DNA of 42,364 nucleotides from Candidatus Avirikenella pullistercoris (GTDB lineage Bacteria > Bacteroidota > Bacteroidia > Bacteroidales > Rikenellaceae). The notes beneath the pieces are model-generated. The model was given only the letters and a program-made list of their open reading frames with translations. It was not told where the DNA came from and did no database searches. The position numbers and the translations under genes are program-made. Location: NCBI GenBank assembly GCA_018710935.1, contig DVIX01000082.1:1-42364 (forward strand). The letters are read 5' to 3'. Below are positions 8,176 through 16,495 of this stretch, piece after piece. Position 1 is the first letter of the stretch. Every line of letters begins with the position of its first letter.

Positions 8176-9831
8176 ATGAATTGGTTCAGTGATTTGTTTT
8201 TCGGAGAAGGAGTAGCACACTCTATCCTTATGCTAGCGGTAGTTATCGCTACCGGCATAGCGCTCGGCAAAATAAAAATAAAAGGCATTTCGCTCGGCGT
8301 TACCTGGATTTTGTTCGCCGGGATCGCATTCGCCCATTTCGGGATGCGAATCGATACGGGCGTATTGCATATCCTTCAGGAGTTCGGATTGATTCTTTTC
8401 GTCTTCTCTATCGGGATGCAGGTAGGACCGGGTTTCTTCTCCTCTTTCAAAAAAGGCGGGCTGACGCTTAACATGTTAGCAGCAGGCATCGTACTCCTGG
8501 GGGTTGCCGTAACCTGTATTATCCATCTTGTCACCGGATTATCCATATCGACTATGGTGGGTATCATGTCGGGAGCCGTCACCAACACTCCCGGGCTCGG
8601 CGCCGCCCAGCAAGCCTATATGGATATGACCGGAACCGATAATCCCGACATTGCGACCGGATATGCAGTAGCCTACCCTCTTGCCGTTGTAGGCATTATC
8701 GGGACAATCCTGGCTTTCCGATATATTTTTCGGATAAACCTCGCCCGCGAAGAAGAAAATGCCCTCGCATTCGACAGCAGTAAAGAATCGGTAGCCCGCC
8801 AATTATCGCTCCGGGTAACCAATCCCTCTCTCGACGGCATGAAAGTAAGCCAGATACACGACCTTATCCAACGAAACTTCGTTATCTCACGCATCCGCTA
8901 TGCCGACGGGACCGTCGAAATGGTAAATGCGGAAACAGTCCTGCATACGGGAGATTATATATTAGTCATCACCTCACAAGCTGCCGTCCCCGCCATTACG
9001 GTATTTATCGGAGAAGAAACGGACATGAAATGGAAACAGCTCAATACCCAATTAATCTCCCGCAAAATATTGGTCACCAAACCGGAGATTAACGGAAAAA
9101 GCCTTTCTCAACTCCGTTTGCGCAGTTTCGGGGTAAGCATCACCCGGGTAAGCCGGTCGGGAATCGACTTAGTGGCCTCTCCCGTTCTCCAACTGCAATT
9201 AGGGGACCGGATAACCGTAGTCGGAACGCAACAGGCCATTACAGAGGTGGAAAAGAAACTCGGAAACTCCCTCAAAAGACTGAATCATCCCAACCTGTTC
9301 CCTATCTTCGCAGGAATCATGCTGGGCGTTATCCTCGGGAGCATTCCGTTCGCTTTTCCCGGCATTCCGCAACCCGTAAAACTCGGATTGGCCGGAGGCC
9401 CTCTTATCATAGCGATTCTGCTCAGCCGCTTCGGCCCCAAATACAAATTGGTTACCTATACGACCGAAAGCGCCAACCTGATGCTGAGAGAAATAGGAAT
9501 AGCCATATTTCTGGCTTGCGTAGGGTTGAATGCCGGAGAAAATTTTGTGGAAACCATTGTAAACGGCGGGTACAAATGGATAGGATACGGCATATTGATT
9601 ACCTTGATACCTATTCTGATTATAGGAATCATCGGCCGGAAAATATGCAAACTGAACTATTTCACTCTGAGCGGGCTTATCGCAGGCTCTATGACAGACC
9701 CGCCCGCATTGGCCTACTCCAACGATATGGCTGGCAACGACACTCCTGCCGTAGGATATGCCACCGTTTACCCCCTGACCATGTTCCTCCGGGTATTAAG
9801 CGCACAAATATTGATTCTTTTATCGGCATAA
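8176..9831 (+). CDS. YidE/YbjL/AspT-family putative transporter with two RCK_C domains
   Basis: 551 aa from the ATG at 8176, which gives the family N-terminus MNWFSDLFFGEGVAHS; the frame is open further upstream but only from a TTG inside the leader. Two homologous membrane halves flank a soluble centre: half one has GLILFVFSIGMQVGPGFF and SGAVTNTPGLGAAQQA, half two has GIAIFLACVGLNAGENF and AGSMTDPPALAYSND. The centre (about 195-395) holds two TrkA-C/RCK_C domains (LDGMKVSQIHDLI..., KSLSQLRLRSFGVSITRVSR). The best characterised relative, AspT, exchanges aspartate and alanine. A cobalamin riboswitch occupies the leader, so expression should respond to vitamin B12. Substrate unknown; it may handle a metabolite tied to B12-dependent metabolism. 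Confidence 0.9.
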   Translation: MNWFSDLFFGEGVAHSILMLAVVIATGIALGKIKIKGISLGVTWILFAGIAFAHFGMRIDTGVLHILQEFGLILFVFSIGMQVGPGFFSSFKKGGLTLNMLAAGIVLLGVAVTCIIHLVTGLSISTMVGIMSGAVTNTPGLGAAQQAYMDMTGTDNPDIATGYAVAYPLAVVGIIGTILAFRYIFRINLAREEENALAFDSSKESVARQLSLRVTNPSLDGMKVSQIHDLIQRNFVISRIRYADGTVEMVNAETVLHTGDYILVITSQAAVPAITVFIGEETDMKWKQLNTQLISRKILVTKPEINGKSLSQLRLRSFGVSITRVSRSGIDLVASPVLQLQLGDRITVVGTQQAITEVEKKLGNSLKRLNHPNLFPIFAGIMLGVILGSIPFAFPGIPQPVKLGLAGGPLIIAILLSRFGPKYKLVTYTTESANLMLREIGIAIFLACVGLNAGENFVETIVNGGYKWIGYGILITLIPILIIGIIGRKICKLNYFTLSGLIAGSMTDPPALAYSNDMAGNDTPAVGYATVYPLTMFLRVLSAQILILLSA

Positions 9832-9983
9832 CTGAAATTTTATAAGCAGGCAACAGCCGAACAATAATCTGTTTTATCCGAAAGGGATTTCCGTTCTACA
9901 AGGAACCTGCAGCTAATCGCCCGCATACACGAAAGCTCCGGCAAGACAAAGGAAACCGATATGTTTTCTTTGCCGAAAATTTT

Positions 9984-9991
9984 TATATTTG
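9984..9991 (+). promoter_or_regulatory. Promoter -7 element for the protease-fimbrillin operon
   Basis: TATATTTG matches TAnnTTTG exactly, giving a leader of about 100 nt to the chosen start at 10102. A TTTG lies at 9969-9972, closer than the usual 19-20 bp spacing. Confidence 0.45.
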
Positions 9992-10101
9992 TATAAAACA
10001 AACGGAAAAAGATAAACCTGCATTCGTTTTGGGAATTCGATAAGTTGTCGGTCGATTCTTTACGAACAATAAAAAGTTTATCAGGCCGTTATGATAAAAA
10101 T

Positions 10102-11775
10102 ATGTACCAAACGATAAAAAGATACGACTTGATAAAAATCACAAACATTTCCATCATCCGTTTTCTGATTTATCATGCCATTGTTTTAGGCTGTGTACTT
10201 TTAGTTGTTTCTTGCCAAAAAGACGATACGGGGCTATTCAACGACGGCGGTAAAGTGCATTTCAAAATCGAGATAAACAATCAGAATCCAAATACACGTA
10301 CAATCCAAAATTCCGACGGGAGCGGACAATTTATTTCCGGAGATAAAATTACGGTTCATACTCATCCGGAACAGAATATTTCCGGCAGTAAATTCTACTC
10401 TCTGGAATTCGATGGCAATACATGGATTCCTGAATTATCCTGGAAAGAGCTCGGAGGGGATAAAACGATATTCACAGCCTTTTACCCCGAAGTCAATACG
10501 GATGCTGCCATTTACAACCACAAAATAGAACCGGACCAAAGTCAGGAAGGCAACTATGAAAAATCCGACCTGTTAGCCGCAACGACGACAGGAGAAAAAG
10601 GGGGCCCTGTCGTCCTGACATTCAACCATATAATGAGCCGCTTAATTATCCGGCTCTCGAGCAATGGGCTGTTTTCTCCGAGCGAGCTTGCCGATGCAGA
10701 AGTATCGGTCTTCTCCCTAACGGAAATCCCCGTAACCCTCTCGGACGGCAGTTTAAGCCCGGCGGCAGGAACTTTACAACCCATAAAAGCCCGAAACACA
10801 GGCAACGGAACTTTCTGCGCTATCGTTCCGCCCCAGTCTGTAACCGACTTTCGGAACAGTACCTGGCTCCATATCAAGATAAACGATAAAGAGATAAACT
10901 ATCCTGCTCCCGAGAAATTAGACGGTAAAACATTCGACCGGCTAAACTCCGGGCAAGAAGTAACCGTTAATCTAACATTAAACGAAAAACCCGATCCCGG
11001 CAAATGGGCGAACAAAACATTCTGGACATACGGAGTAAATGTAAAAGAACCCTATAACGACCCCATTCAGTGGGAAGAAGGATGCGGATGGTACGATTGC
11101 GACAAAGTCGATCCCAGCGGAAAGGAAGACAATAGCGACGGTTATATGTGTTGGGCCGCTTCTGCCTCGAATATGATTCACTGGTGGATGGAACAGAATC
11201 GGGACAAGATTCCGGCCGGTTACAACGGACCCTCTCCCATATATACCGACAATAAAAAAAGCGAGATTTTCCAATTTTTCAAAGATCACTGTACCCACAG
11301 GGGCAGTGATGTACTGCGGGGACTGAACTATTTTTTCAACGGAATATTCTATCTGACCATGTACGACACCGACGAACCGGACCTGACGAATGCAGGGTTC
11401 TTCTTCGACGAATTAGGATTCCGATCGCTCGGTTACCTTGAAAAAAGTTTTATATCCAAAGATATTTTCAACAATTTGATTAAAAACGCTTTCGATAATA
11501 AAAAGGCCGTTGCTTTCGGTTTCTACATGAATCCATACGGGAACCACGCCGTTAATTTATGGGGCGCGGAATTCGACGAAAACGGAGATGTAAAATATAT
11601 CTATATGGTAGACAACAACGGACAGGCAAATAGCATGTATAAAAAAGAAATCCGCTACCTGCCGATAACAGCAGGAGACGAAAATTCGCCGCTCGGAGTA
11701 TATTTTCCCGGAAGCACCGGAACAATTTTCAATAATCGAATCATAATGTTAACGACACTCTCTTTAGACCTATAA
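10102..11775 (+). CDS. Fimbrillin-like lipoprotein with C-terminal IdeS/Mac-type (C66) cysteine protease domain
   Basis: 557 aa from the ATG at 10102; the frame extends to a TTG at 10045 but the ATG is a better start. A lipoprotein signal ends at LLVVSC with the lipid-bearing Cys at 38. Residues ~45-295 resemble the Mfa-like/fimbrillin family: GDKITVHT, FTAFYP, SDLLAATTT, VVLTFNHIMSRLIIRL, and a YPAPEKLDGKTFDRL turn. From ~310 a papain-fold domain resembles streptococcal IdeS: GWYDCDK (330-335), catalytic Cys350 in MCWAASASNMIHWW, His482 in GNHAVNLWGAEFD, Asp504 in YMVDNNG. IdeS cleaves the IgG hinge; the substrate here is unknown but a host protein such as an immunoglobulin is plausible. The protein should sit on the outer membrane. 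A second fimbrillin-like lipoprotein follows 40 bp downstream. Confidence 0.82.
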   Translation: MYQTIKRYDLIKITNISIIRFLIYHAIVLGCVLLVVSCQKDDTGLFNDGGKVHFKIEINNQNPNTRTIQNSDGSGQFISGDKITVHTHPEQNISGSKFYSLEFDGNTWIPELSWKELGGDKTIFTAFYPEVNTDAAIYNHKIEPDQSQEGNYEKSDLLAATTTGEKGGPVVLTFNHIMSRLIIRLSSNGLFSPSELADAEVSVFSLTEIPVTLSDGSLSPAAGTLQPIKARNTGNGTFCAIVPPQSVTDFRNSTWLHIKINDKEINYPAPEKLDGKTFDRLNSGQEVTVNLTLNEKPDPGKWANKTFWTYGVNVKEPYNDPIQWEEGCGWYDCDKVDPSGKEDNSDGYMCWAASASNMIHWWMEQNRDKIPAGYNGPSPIYTDNKKSEIFQFFKDHCTHRGSDVLRGLNYFFNGIFYLTMYDTDEPDLTNAGFFFDELGFRSLGYLEKSFISKDIFNNLIKNAFDNKKAVAFGFYMNPYGNHAVNLWGAEFDENGDVKYIYMVDNNGQANSMYKKEIRYLPITAGDENSPLGVYFPGSTGTIFNNRIIMLTTLSLDL

Positions 11776-11815
11776 ACCTCGAAATATTCCAATGCGATAA
11801 AAAACGGGTAAACCA

Positions 11816-12739
11816 ATGCTTAAAAAGACAAAAATGAAACTATCGATAAAATTATTTTATTTCGCTGCATTTCTGCTATCCGCCGTTTCATGCGGGAAAG
11901 AAGATTCTGCCAGGGGAGGAAACTCCTCCGATAATAACGGAACGGGAAACGGAAACGGCGTTAAAACAGAATTCCGCCTGGAGCCTTCCGTACTGGCGGT
12001 GCGCACTCCTCTGCTCGACGATAATGGCGCAGGCTCATTCAGCACCGGAGACCGGCTCTCCCTTTTCATCACCGGAAACGGCTCTACAACCTCCCAAACC
12101 TATACTCATGGAAATACTCATTATTGGGAAGACCTCGAACTGCCAGCCGGAGCAAACACCCTGACCGTTACAGGTTGTTATCCTCAGATCACGGCAACGG
12201 CTTTCACCGATTTCACATGGAATATTCAGGAACAAACCGAAAAAGACTTTTTAGTCGCTCCTGCCATAACGGTAGCAAAAGGGAACGAGGATATAATCGT
12301 ATTGCCTTTCCGCCATGTTTTACATAAATTATCCGTCGTTCTTCAGGCCGACGGAACGACCATACAACAGGAAGATATCGCCTCAGCAGAAATCGTCATA
12401 AAACAAATCTACTCGGCAACTTCCGTAAACCTGATAGAAGGGACCGTCGGGAATGCCTCGGGCAACAAAATTTCACTCTCCGCCCGCGGGGACAAAGCGG
12501 ATTTTCTCATTCCCGCCCAACCGACGACAGGAATAACACTCTCCGTCAAATCGGGAACGCAGGAAAATTCTTTCAACCTTTCCGATTATACCATTGACGG
12601 ACAAAATATAACCCGATTGGAAGACGGACAATCCTTATGCATAAACCTTCTCGCAACCCGGGATGGCTTCGCTCTTTCCGGAATAAGTATCGGAGCATGG
12701 GAATCCCAAGGCAGTATCGACGATACGATTCTTATATAA
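11816..12739 (+). CDS. Fimbrillin-family (Mfa-like) lipoprotein
   Basis: 307 aa. Lipoprotein signal with lipobox LLSAVSC (Cys26), then a Gly/Asn/Ser-rich linker (about 32-48). The body follows the same plan as the N-terminal half of the upstream protease: FSTGDRLSLFITGN, TVTGCYPQI, EKDFLVAPAITV, VLPFRHVLHKLSVVL, FLIPAQPTTG, ITRLEDGQSLCINL. It has no protease domain. Fimbrillin-family lipoproteins build or anchor fimbriae, or act as surface adhesins, in Bacteroidales. It starts 40 bp after the IdeS-like gene on the same strand, so the two are likely one operon and may work together on the cell surface. An inner ATG at 11834 is an alternative start. Confidence 0.78.
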   Translation: MLKKTKMKLSIKLFYFAAFLLSAVSCGKEDSARGGNSSDNNGTGNGNGVKTEFRLEPSVLAVRTPLLDDNGAGSFSTGDRLSLFITGNGSTTSQTYTHGNTHYWEDLELPAGANTLTVTGCYPQITATAFTDFTWNIQEQTEKDFLVAPAITVAKGNEDIIVLPFRHVLHKLSVVLQADGTTIQQEDIASAEIVIKQIYSATSVNLIEGTVGNASGNKISLSARGDKADFLIPAQPTTGITLSVKSGTQENSFNLSDYTIDGQNITRLEDGQSLCINLLATRDGFALSGISIGAWESQGSIDDTILI

Positions 12740-12824
12740 ACGAAAAACCGAATTTCCGATAATATAAAAATATTTAACCGACACCGGAAAACCGCATAAA
12801 TCAAAAATATCAAGATACAAGACT

Positions 12825-13418
12825 ATAAAAAGTGAAATTTTATTTATTCTGCTCGATGAATATGCCGATTGAGAAGGAGCATTTTTAGCCTCATCTCTCA
12901 ATATGGGAGTAATGCCTGGCAGCGAGACGAAATATATAGTCAAAACGGTTGCCCCGACCCGGGACAGCATTACCTCTTTAGGCGGTTTCCACACAATCCC
13001 CGACTACAATTTTGAAACCATACCGAAAAATTATACCGCTTTAATATTGATAGGAGGCATGCAATGGAATTCTCCCGAAGCAGAACAAGTCGTACCTATC
13101 CTGCAAAAAGCGATGCAACAAAACAAAATAATCGGCGCCATATGCAATGCCGTTTCATTTATGGCAGCCCACGGTTTTCTGAACGACATAAAACACACCG
13201 GCAATACTGTACAACAATTACAACTCTGGAGAAAAGAAAATTATACGAACGAAGCCGGATATATGGAAAGACAAGCTGTCAGCGATAAAAATATCGTAAC
13301 GGCCAATGGCACCGGATATTTGGAATTTACACGAGAACTGCTGTTATTACTGCATGTCGATACGGAAGAACGAATAACAACCTATTATGAATTCAATAAG
13401 AACGGATTAGTAAAATAA
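12825..13418 (+). pseudogene. DJ-1/PfpI family gene with lost start and in-frame TGA
   Basis: The frame from the ATG at 12903 gives 171 aa with the DJ-1/PfpI core: LILIGGMQW, the nucleophile elbow GAICNAVSFMAAHG (Cys81 of that reading), GFLNDIKHTGNT. But homology continues upstream in the same frame: ILFILLDEYAD, stop, EGAFLASSLNMG. In relatives the stopped position is a Trp (ADWEG); here TGG is TGA at 12870-12872. The likely original start is ATA at 12825 in place of ATG. Both are G-to-A changes. A shorter protein from 12903 would lack the first strand and helix of the fold. Either it is a recent pseudogene or only a truncated product is made. Confidence 0.7.
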
Positions 13419-13442
13419 CCGATTTAAATATCCGACACTTAA

Positions 13443-13480
13443 AAATATTCCGAAAACCGGATAAGGCTTTCGGAATATTT
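13443..13480 (+). terminator. Bidirectional terminator between PfpI gene and menA
   Basis: 13-bp perfect stem AAATATTCCGAAA/TTTCGGAATATTT, loop of 12 nt, followed by TTT on the plus strand and preceded by A residues, so it can stop transcription from both the PfpI remnant and menA. Confidence 0.7.
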
Positions 13481-13530
13481 TTTCCAAAGAAGTTCTGTTC
13501 ACCGATATCACAAAGACCGGAATCCGGATC

Positions 13531-14400
13531 TTATTTTAAGATTAACAATCCCAACGATAACAACACCGTAAACAGGAATAAATTTCCGGCCGTACGAGCC
13601 AATACGGCATTTAATTCCGTTCCTTTTTTCGAAATCAATTCACGATGCGTCATAACATGCATAACTAAGTAAGGAATCATAAACAACCCGATATACCCGA
13701 CAAAAGGAGCGACCAGCAACACTGCAAGCCAACCGTTTATAAAATACCCCCATTTTACCCATTTCCGCCCGAACATAACGACGGTAGTCCGTTTTCCGGA
13801 CAAAGCATCCGTTTCCATATCCCGGTAATTATTAACCATTAAGATATTTACGGAGAGAAGCCCTATTGCAGCACTTCCCGCCCATACCGCAGGTTCCATG
13901 GTTCCGGCCTGAAGGTAATAGGAAAGGCCCACCGCAATCAATCCGAAAAATATAAATACGGTAACATCGCCCAAACCATGGCTTGCCAAAGGATAAGGGC
14001 CTGTCGAATATGCCAACGCGAATAAAACGATAATCATCCCTATCCAGATTAAATGCCACGAACTATAATAAATCAACAGGCATCCGACTAAACAAGCCAG
14101 CCCCAAAACGGATAATGTTGCAAATAACATGGCTTTCGGGGAAATATCTCCCGATGCGACGGCCCGTCTCGGTCCTACCCGATTCTCCCTGTCCATACCG
14201 TTCTTATAATCGAAATAATCGTTTGCCAAATTCGATGCAATCTGCGCCAATAAAGCAAAAACCAAACAGATACCGATTATTTCCGGACGAAAGGTATCGA
14301 AATACCAACCGTATGCTCCAGCTGCAATTACCGGACAAAGAGAGGCCGGCAAAGTATGCGGTCGAATCGCTGAAATCCAATGTTTTAACATATCGAACAA
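13531..14400 (-). CDS. menA: 1,4-dihydroxy-2-naphthoate polyprenyltransferase
   Basis: 289 aa, about nine membrane segments, UbiA superfamily. The first Asp-rich motif is N60-D-Y-F-D-Y-K-N-G-M-D70 and the second is NNYRDMETD; both bind Mg-prenyl diphosphate. The N-terminal ISAIRPHTLPASLCPV is typical of MenA and separates it from UbiA and heme O synthases. It attaches the polyprenyl tail to DHNA in menaquinone synthesis, in the inner membrane. No other men gene is in the window. The start could also be the ATG three codons inside. Confidence 0.92.
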   Translation of the reverse strand: MFDMLKHWISAIRPHTLPASLCPVIAAGAYGWYFDTFRPEIIGICLVFALLAQIASNLANDYFDYKNGMDRENRVGPRRAVASGDISPKAMLFATLSVLGLACLVGCLLIYYSSWHLIWIGMIIVLFALAYSTGPYPLASHGLGDVTVFIFFGLIAVGLSYYLQAGTMEPAVWAGSAAIGLLSVNILMVNNYRDMETDALSGKRTTVVMFGRKWVKWGYFINGWLAVLLVAPFVGYIGLFMIPYLVMHVMTHRELISKKGTELNAVLARTAGNLFLFTVLLSLGLLILK

Positions 14401-14433
14401 TATTTTAGCTCACTTTGTATTCGTTTCCCGGTT

Positions 14434-14441
14434 CAAAAATA
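14434..14441 (-). promoter_or_regulatory. Promoter -7 element for menA
   Basis: TATTTTTG on the minus strand matches TAnnTTTG, about 34 bp upstream of the menA start. No clear -33 box. Confidence 0.35.
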
Positions 14442-14649
14442 CGACAAATTACCGACATGATTTTATGGAAATCCGAATATAAAAAGTTTTAACCTTTTGA
14501 ATCAAGAAATATCAGCCATATTAAATATACAATTACACTTGAGGTATTACGGTGATTTTCTATCAGTTGAAATTTTATATCTTAAACTATCGTATTTCTT
14601 TTGTATTTAATATATGGTAATGCTCGTTATTTTAATCGGTGTTAAATAA

Positions 14650-14838
14650 ATTTTAGACCGATGGTATGAAACCGACATTATCGCCGTAAACGATTTGGAT
14701 AAAACGGCTATCGTCGCCGAAATCAAACGCAATCCCCAAAAGATAGAGATGAATATCCTTCAATCGAAAACACATTCGGTCAAAGAATTGGTCGGATACA
14801 AGATCGAATTGCAAGGATTATCGTTAGAAGATATGTAA
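14650..14838 (+). pseudogene. 3' remnant of an AAA ATPase with DUF234 tail
   Basis: The open frame gives about 62 residues with no start: RWYETDIIAVNDLDKTAIV, then AEIKRNPQKIEM, and a C-terminal YKIELQGLSLEDM before TAA. This matches the very end of ATP-binding proteins of the archaeal-type ATPase family, whose C-terminal DUF234 nuclease-like domain has the D...V motif followed by AEVKRN. The first ~400 residues (P-loop domain and winged helix) are absent; the upstream 250 bp are AT-rich and contain no coding signal. It is a dead gene end. Confidence 0.65.
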
Positions 14839-14902
14839 ATCGGCGGGGGTCTCTCAAAAACGAAATCCTTCATACAAAAAAACCATTTATCACACCTACC
14901 CG

Positions 14903-15022
14903 GGGATTAACTGCGTTTTTCCCCTGCCTGCCGGCGGCATCCCTGCAACATTCGGACAAAGGCGGCTCCGCCGTATCCCTTTTTGTTTTTACCCTCGTTC
15001 CGGGCAAGCCCGTTCCTACAAT
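14903..15022 (-). repeat. ~120-bp palindrome-rich repeat, copy 1
   Basis: Minus-strand copy of the element also found at 18087-18207 and 18340-18459. Shared blocks: CGGGCTTGCCCGG, ACAAAAAGG, TACGGCGGAGCCGCCTTTG, TCCGAATGTTG, GCCGCCGGCAGGC, AACGCAGTTAATCCC (this copy has a few substitutions). It begins 9 bp downstream of the tRNA-Ser(GGA) terminator. Confidence 0.8.
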
Positions 15023-15030
15023 AAAAACAA

Positions 15031-15058
15031 AAAGGCGTAAACTTTCGTTTACACCTTT
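15031..15058 (-). terminator. tRNA-Ser(GGA) terminator
   Basis: 12-bp stem with a four-base loop and one G-T pair, then a T-rich tract on the minus strand. The same hairpin follows the other tRNA-Ser at 18051. Confidence 0.8.
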
Positions 15059-15069
15059 GTCCTCTGTTG

Positions 15070-15157
15070 CGGAGAGAGGGGGATTCGAACCCCCGAAACC
15101 CTTTTGAGGTTTACACGCTTTCCAGGCGTGCCAGTTAAGCCACTCCTGCATCTCTCC
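15070..15157 (-). tRNA. tRNA-Ser (anticodon GGA)
   Basis: Acceptor stem GGAGAGA/TCTCTCC, anticodon stem CACGC/GCGTG around loop CTGGAAA with anticodon GGA (reads UCC/UCU), long class II variable arm and T arm GGGGGTTCGAATCCCCC. The 3' CCA is not encoded; the sequence after the discriminator G is CAACAG. A -7 promoter element lies 17 bp upstream. Confidence 0.95.
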
Positions 15158-15174
15158 GAGTGGTTTTCAGATTG

Positions 15175-15182
15175 CAAACATA
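15175..15182 (-). promoter_or_regulatory. Promoter of tRNA-Ser(GGA)
   Basis: TATGTTTG on the minus strand matches TAnnTTTG; TTG lies 18 bp further upstream (15201-15203). Confidence 0.55.
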
Positions 15183-15431
15183 GGAATTTTTAGCCAAAAA
15201 CAATCATACAAACTGCTTTTTTTATTTGCCGAAACCTTTATATTTTTTCATCGACATCGTAACACTCTAATAACAAGCACTCTAAAATATAAAATATTTA
15301 TAACGGCAAACATCCCCCCTCCCGGATAAAAAAAATATATCCAAAAATATGTGCGATCATCCCGACAGAAATTTCATTTCTGTTATCATACAGAAAAAAA
15401 CAATGATGACAAAGACACTCCAAACACTTTA

Positions 15432-15584
15432 ATAGAAAATAATGCCTTTGTCGAAATGCTGTATAAAAAAACCTTAGAACAAGCCGAAGAAATTGGGCAG
15501 TTGCGTGAACGTATATCCCAAATGCAACAGCGTTTTGAAAAAGATGCAGCCAATGCGAGCACCGATACTATTGCCAATTTGGGG
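15432..15584 (+). pseudogene. C-terminal remnant of a mobile-element XRE-type regulator
   Basis: The frame contains a stretch with ENNAFVEMLYKKTLEQAEEI, then GQLRERISQMQQRFEKD and TIANLG. This Leu/Glu/Gln-rich coiled coil resembles the C-terminal tail of helix-turn-helix regulators carried by Bacteroidales conjugative and integrative elements. The DNA-binding N-terminus is absent. The frame stays open from 15351 to 15947, but the later part is Pro/Thr-rich, low in similarity to anything I recognise, and may not be translated. Identification rests on remembered family pattern and is moderate. Confidence 0.4.
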
Positions 15585-15650
15585 GAGTATTCACCTATCA
15601 ATAACTACACCCAAGACTATATCCAACACTATACCCAACCCCAATTTTTC

Positions 15651-16136
15651 AAACGAAACGTACCGTTTTCCCTCCTACCCTACCCGACCATTTTACGCCA
15701 CACTCCCATTATTTCCGAAAACCCATTTAACAGGCAATTAAATACCATTAAACAGTATTTGCACACCTTTTTGCGTCCTTGCCTCTCCCCTACCCTGCCA
15801 CACGGTAGAAAACAAACAAACAACACGGCAAAAGCCCCATTTCACGCCGTTTTCACTCGTTTGCAGGGTTCTGTCACCAGACAAAAGAAAACGGCCAGAA
15901 AGCTCCTAAAAAGCCACCTGACCGCCCATGCGATTAAAGCAAATTAAACCTGACGCAAAGCTGCATTAAACACCCGCTTAAACACTTTGCCCTCATTCTT
16001 AAAGCAAAACTAAACCAACTTAAACTTTTGTACGTTTCGTTTTGCAGCCCTCCACTCCCATCACATTCATTTATCTATTTAATTATCAAATAATTACACC
16101 CTCAAACACCTATCACACTGTTGTACGTTTCGTTTT
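15651..16136. repeat. Three copies of a GTACGTTTCGTTT motif
   Basis: TTGTACGTTTCGTTTT (16 bp) occurs at 16028-16043 and again at 16121-16136 in direct orientation. The inverted 13-bp core occurs at 15651-15663. Spacing of the direct pair is 93 bp start to start. Placed next to a mobile-element gene remnant, these may be recombination or protein-binding sites of a lost element. Confidence 0.5.
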
Positions 16137-16394
16137 CATGCCCATAATTTATTAAAAGACATCTGCAAATAAAAGTCTGTCTCTTCTATAATGAGAACCC
16201 AACCGATTCTATACACGGAAAGGTATCGGCGGAAATATTTTATTACCGGTTTTTCGGGAAGCCCTTTCGATAAAAGACGTTTTCTTCAAAGAAAATGAGT
16301 TTATTCCCATAAGTTTCTGGTAATAACCGGAAATCCTACGACAAAAATGGAATAAAAATCGTAAGGTATATTTTTAGAGTATCTTAAAAAGCAT
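15948..16394. other. Non-coding stretch between remnants and dipeptidase
   Basis: Apart from the two direct GTACGTTTCGTTTT repeats and the dipeptidase terminator, I see no gene. Short open stretches around 16190-16380 are interrupted by stops. Confidence 0.5.
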
Positions 16395-16431
16395 AAAACG
16401 GATTGTCGGTTATTTTCTGACAACCCGTTTT
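16395..16431 (-). terminator. Dipeptidase terminator
   Basis: Stem AAAACGGATTGTC/GACAACCCGTTTT, 13 positions with one imperfect pair, loop of 11 nt. On the minus strand it is followed by a T-rich tract. It lies 65 bp past the dipeptidase stop. Confidence 0.7.
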
Positions 16432-16495
16432 AATTATCTTAATCCGGGTTCGTAATACCTGTACGATTTTTTCCCGAATATTCGGCAATAATTTA

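Noticed and set aside
10045-10101. TTG start for the IdeS-like lipoprotein
   Set aside because: The ATG at 10102 gives a normal-length signal peptide, and the extra 19 residues are not signal-like.
15585-15947. Rest of the open frame after the XRE-type remnant
   Set aside because: Pro/Thr/Arg-rich, no recognisable family, and no start context; I would not call it a gene.
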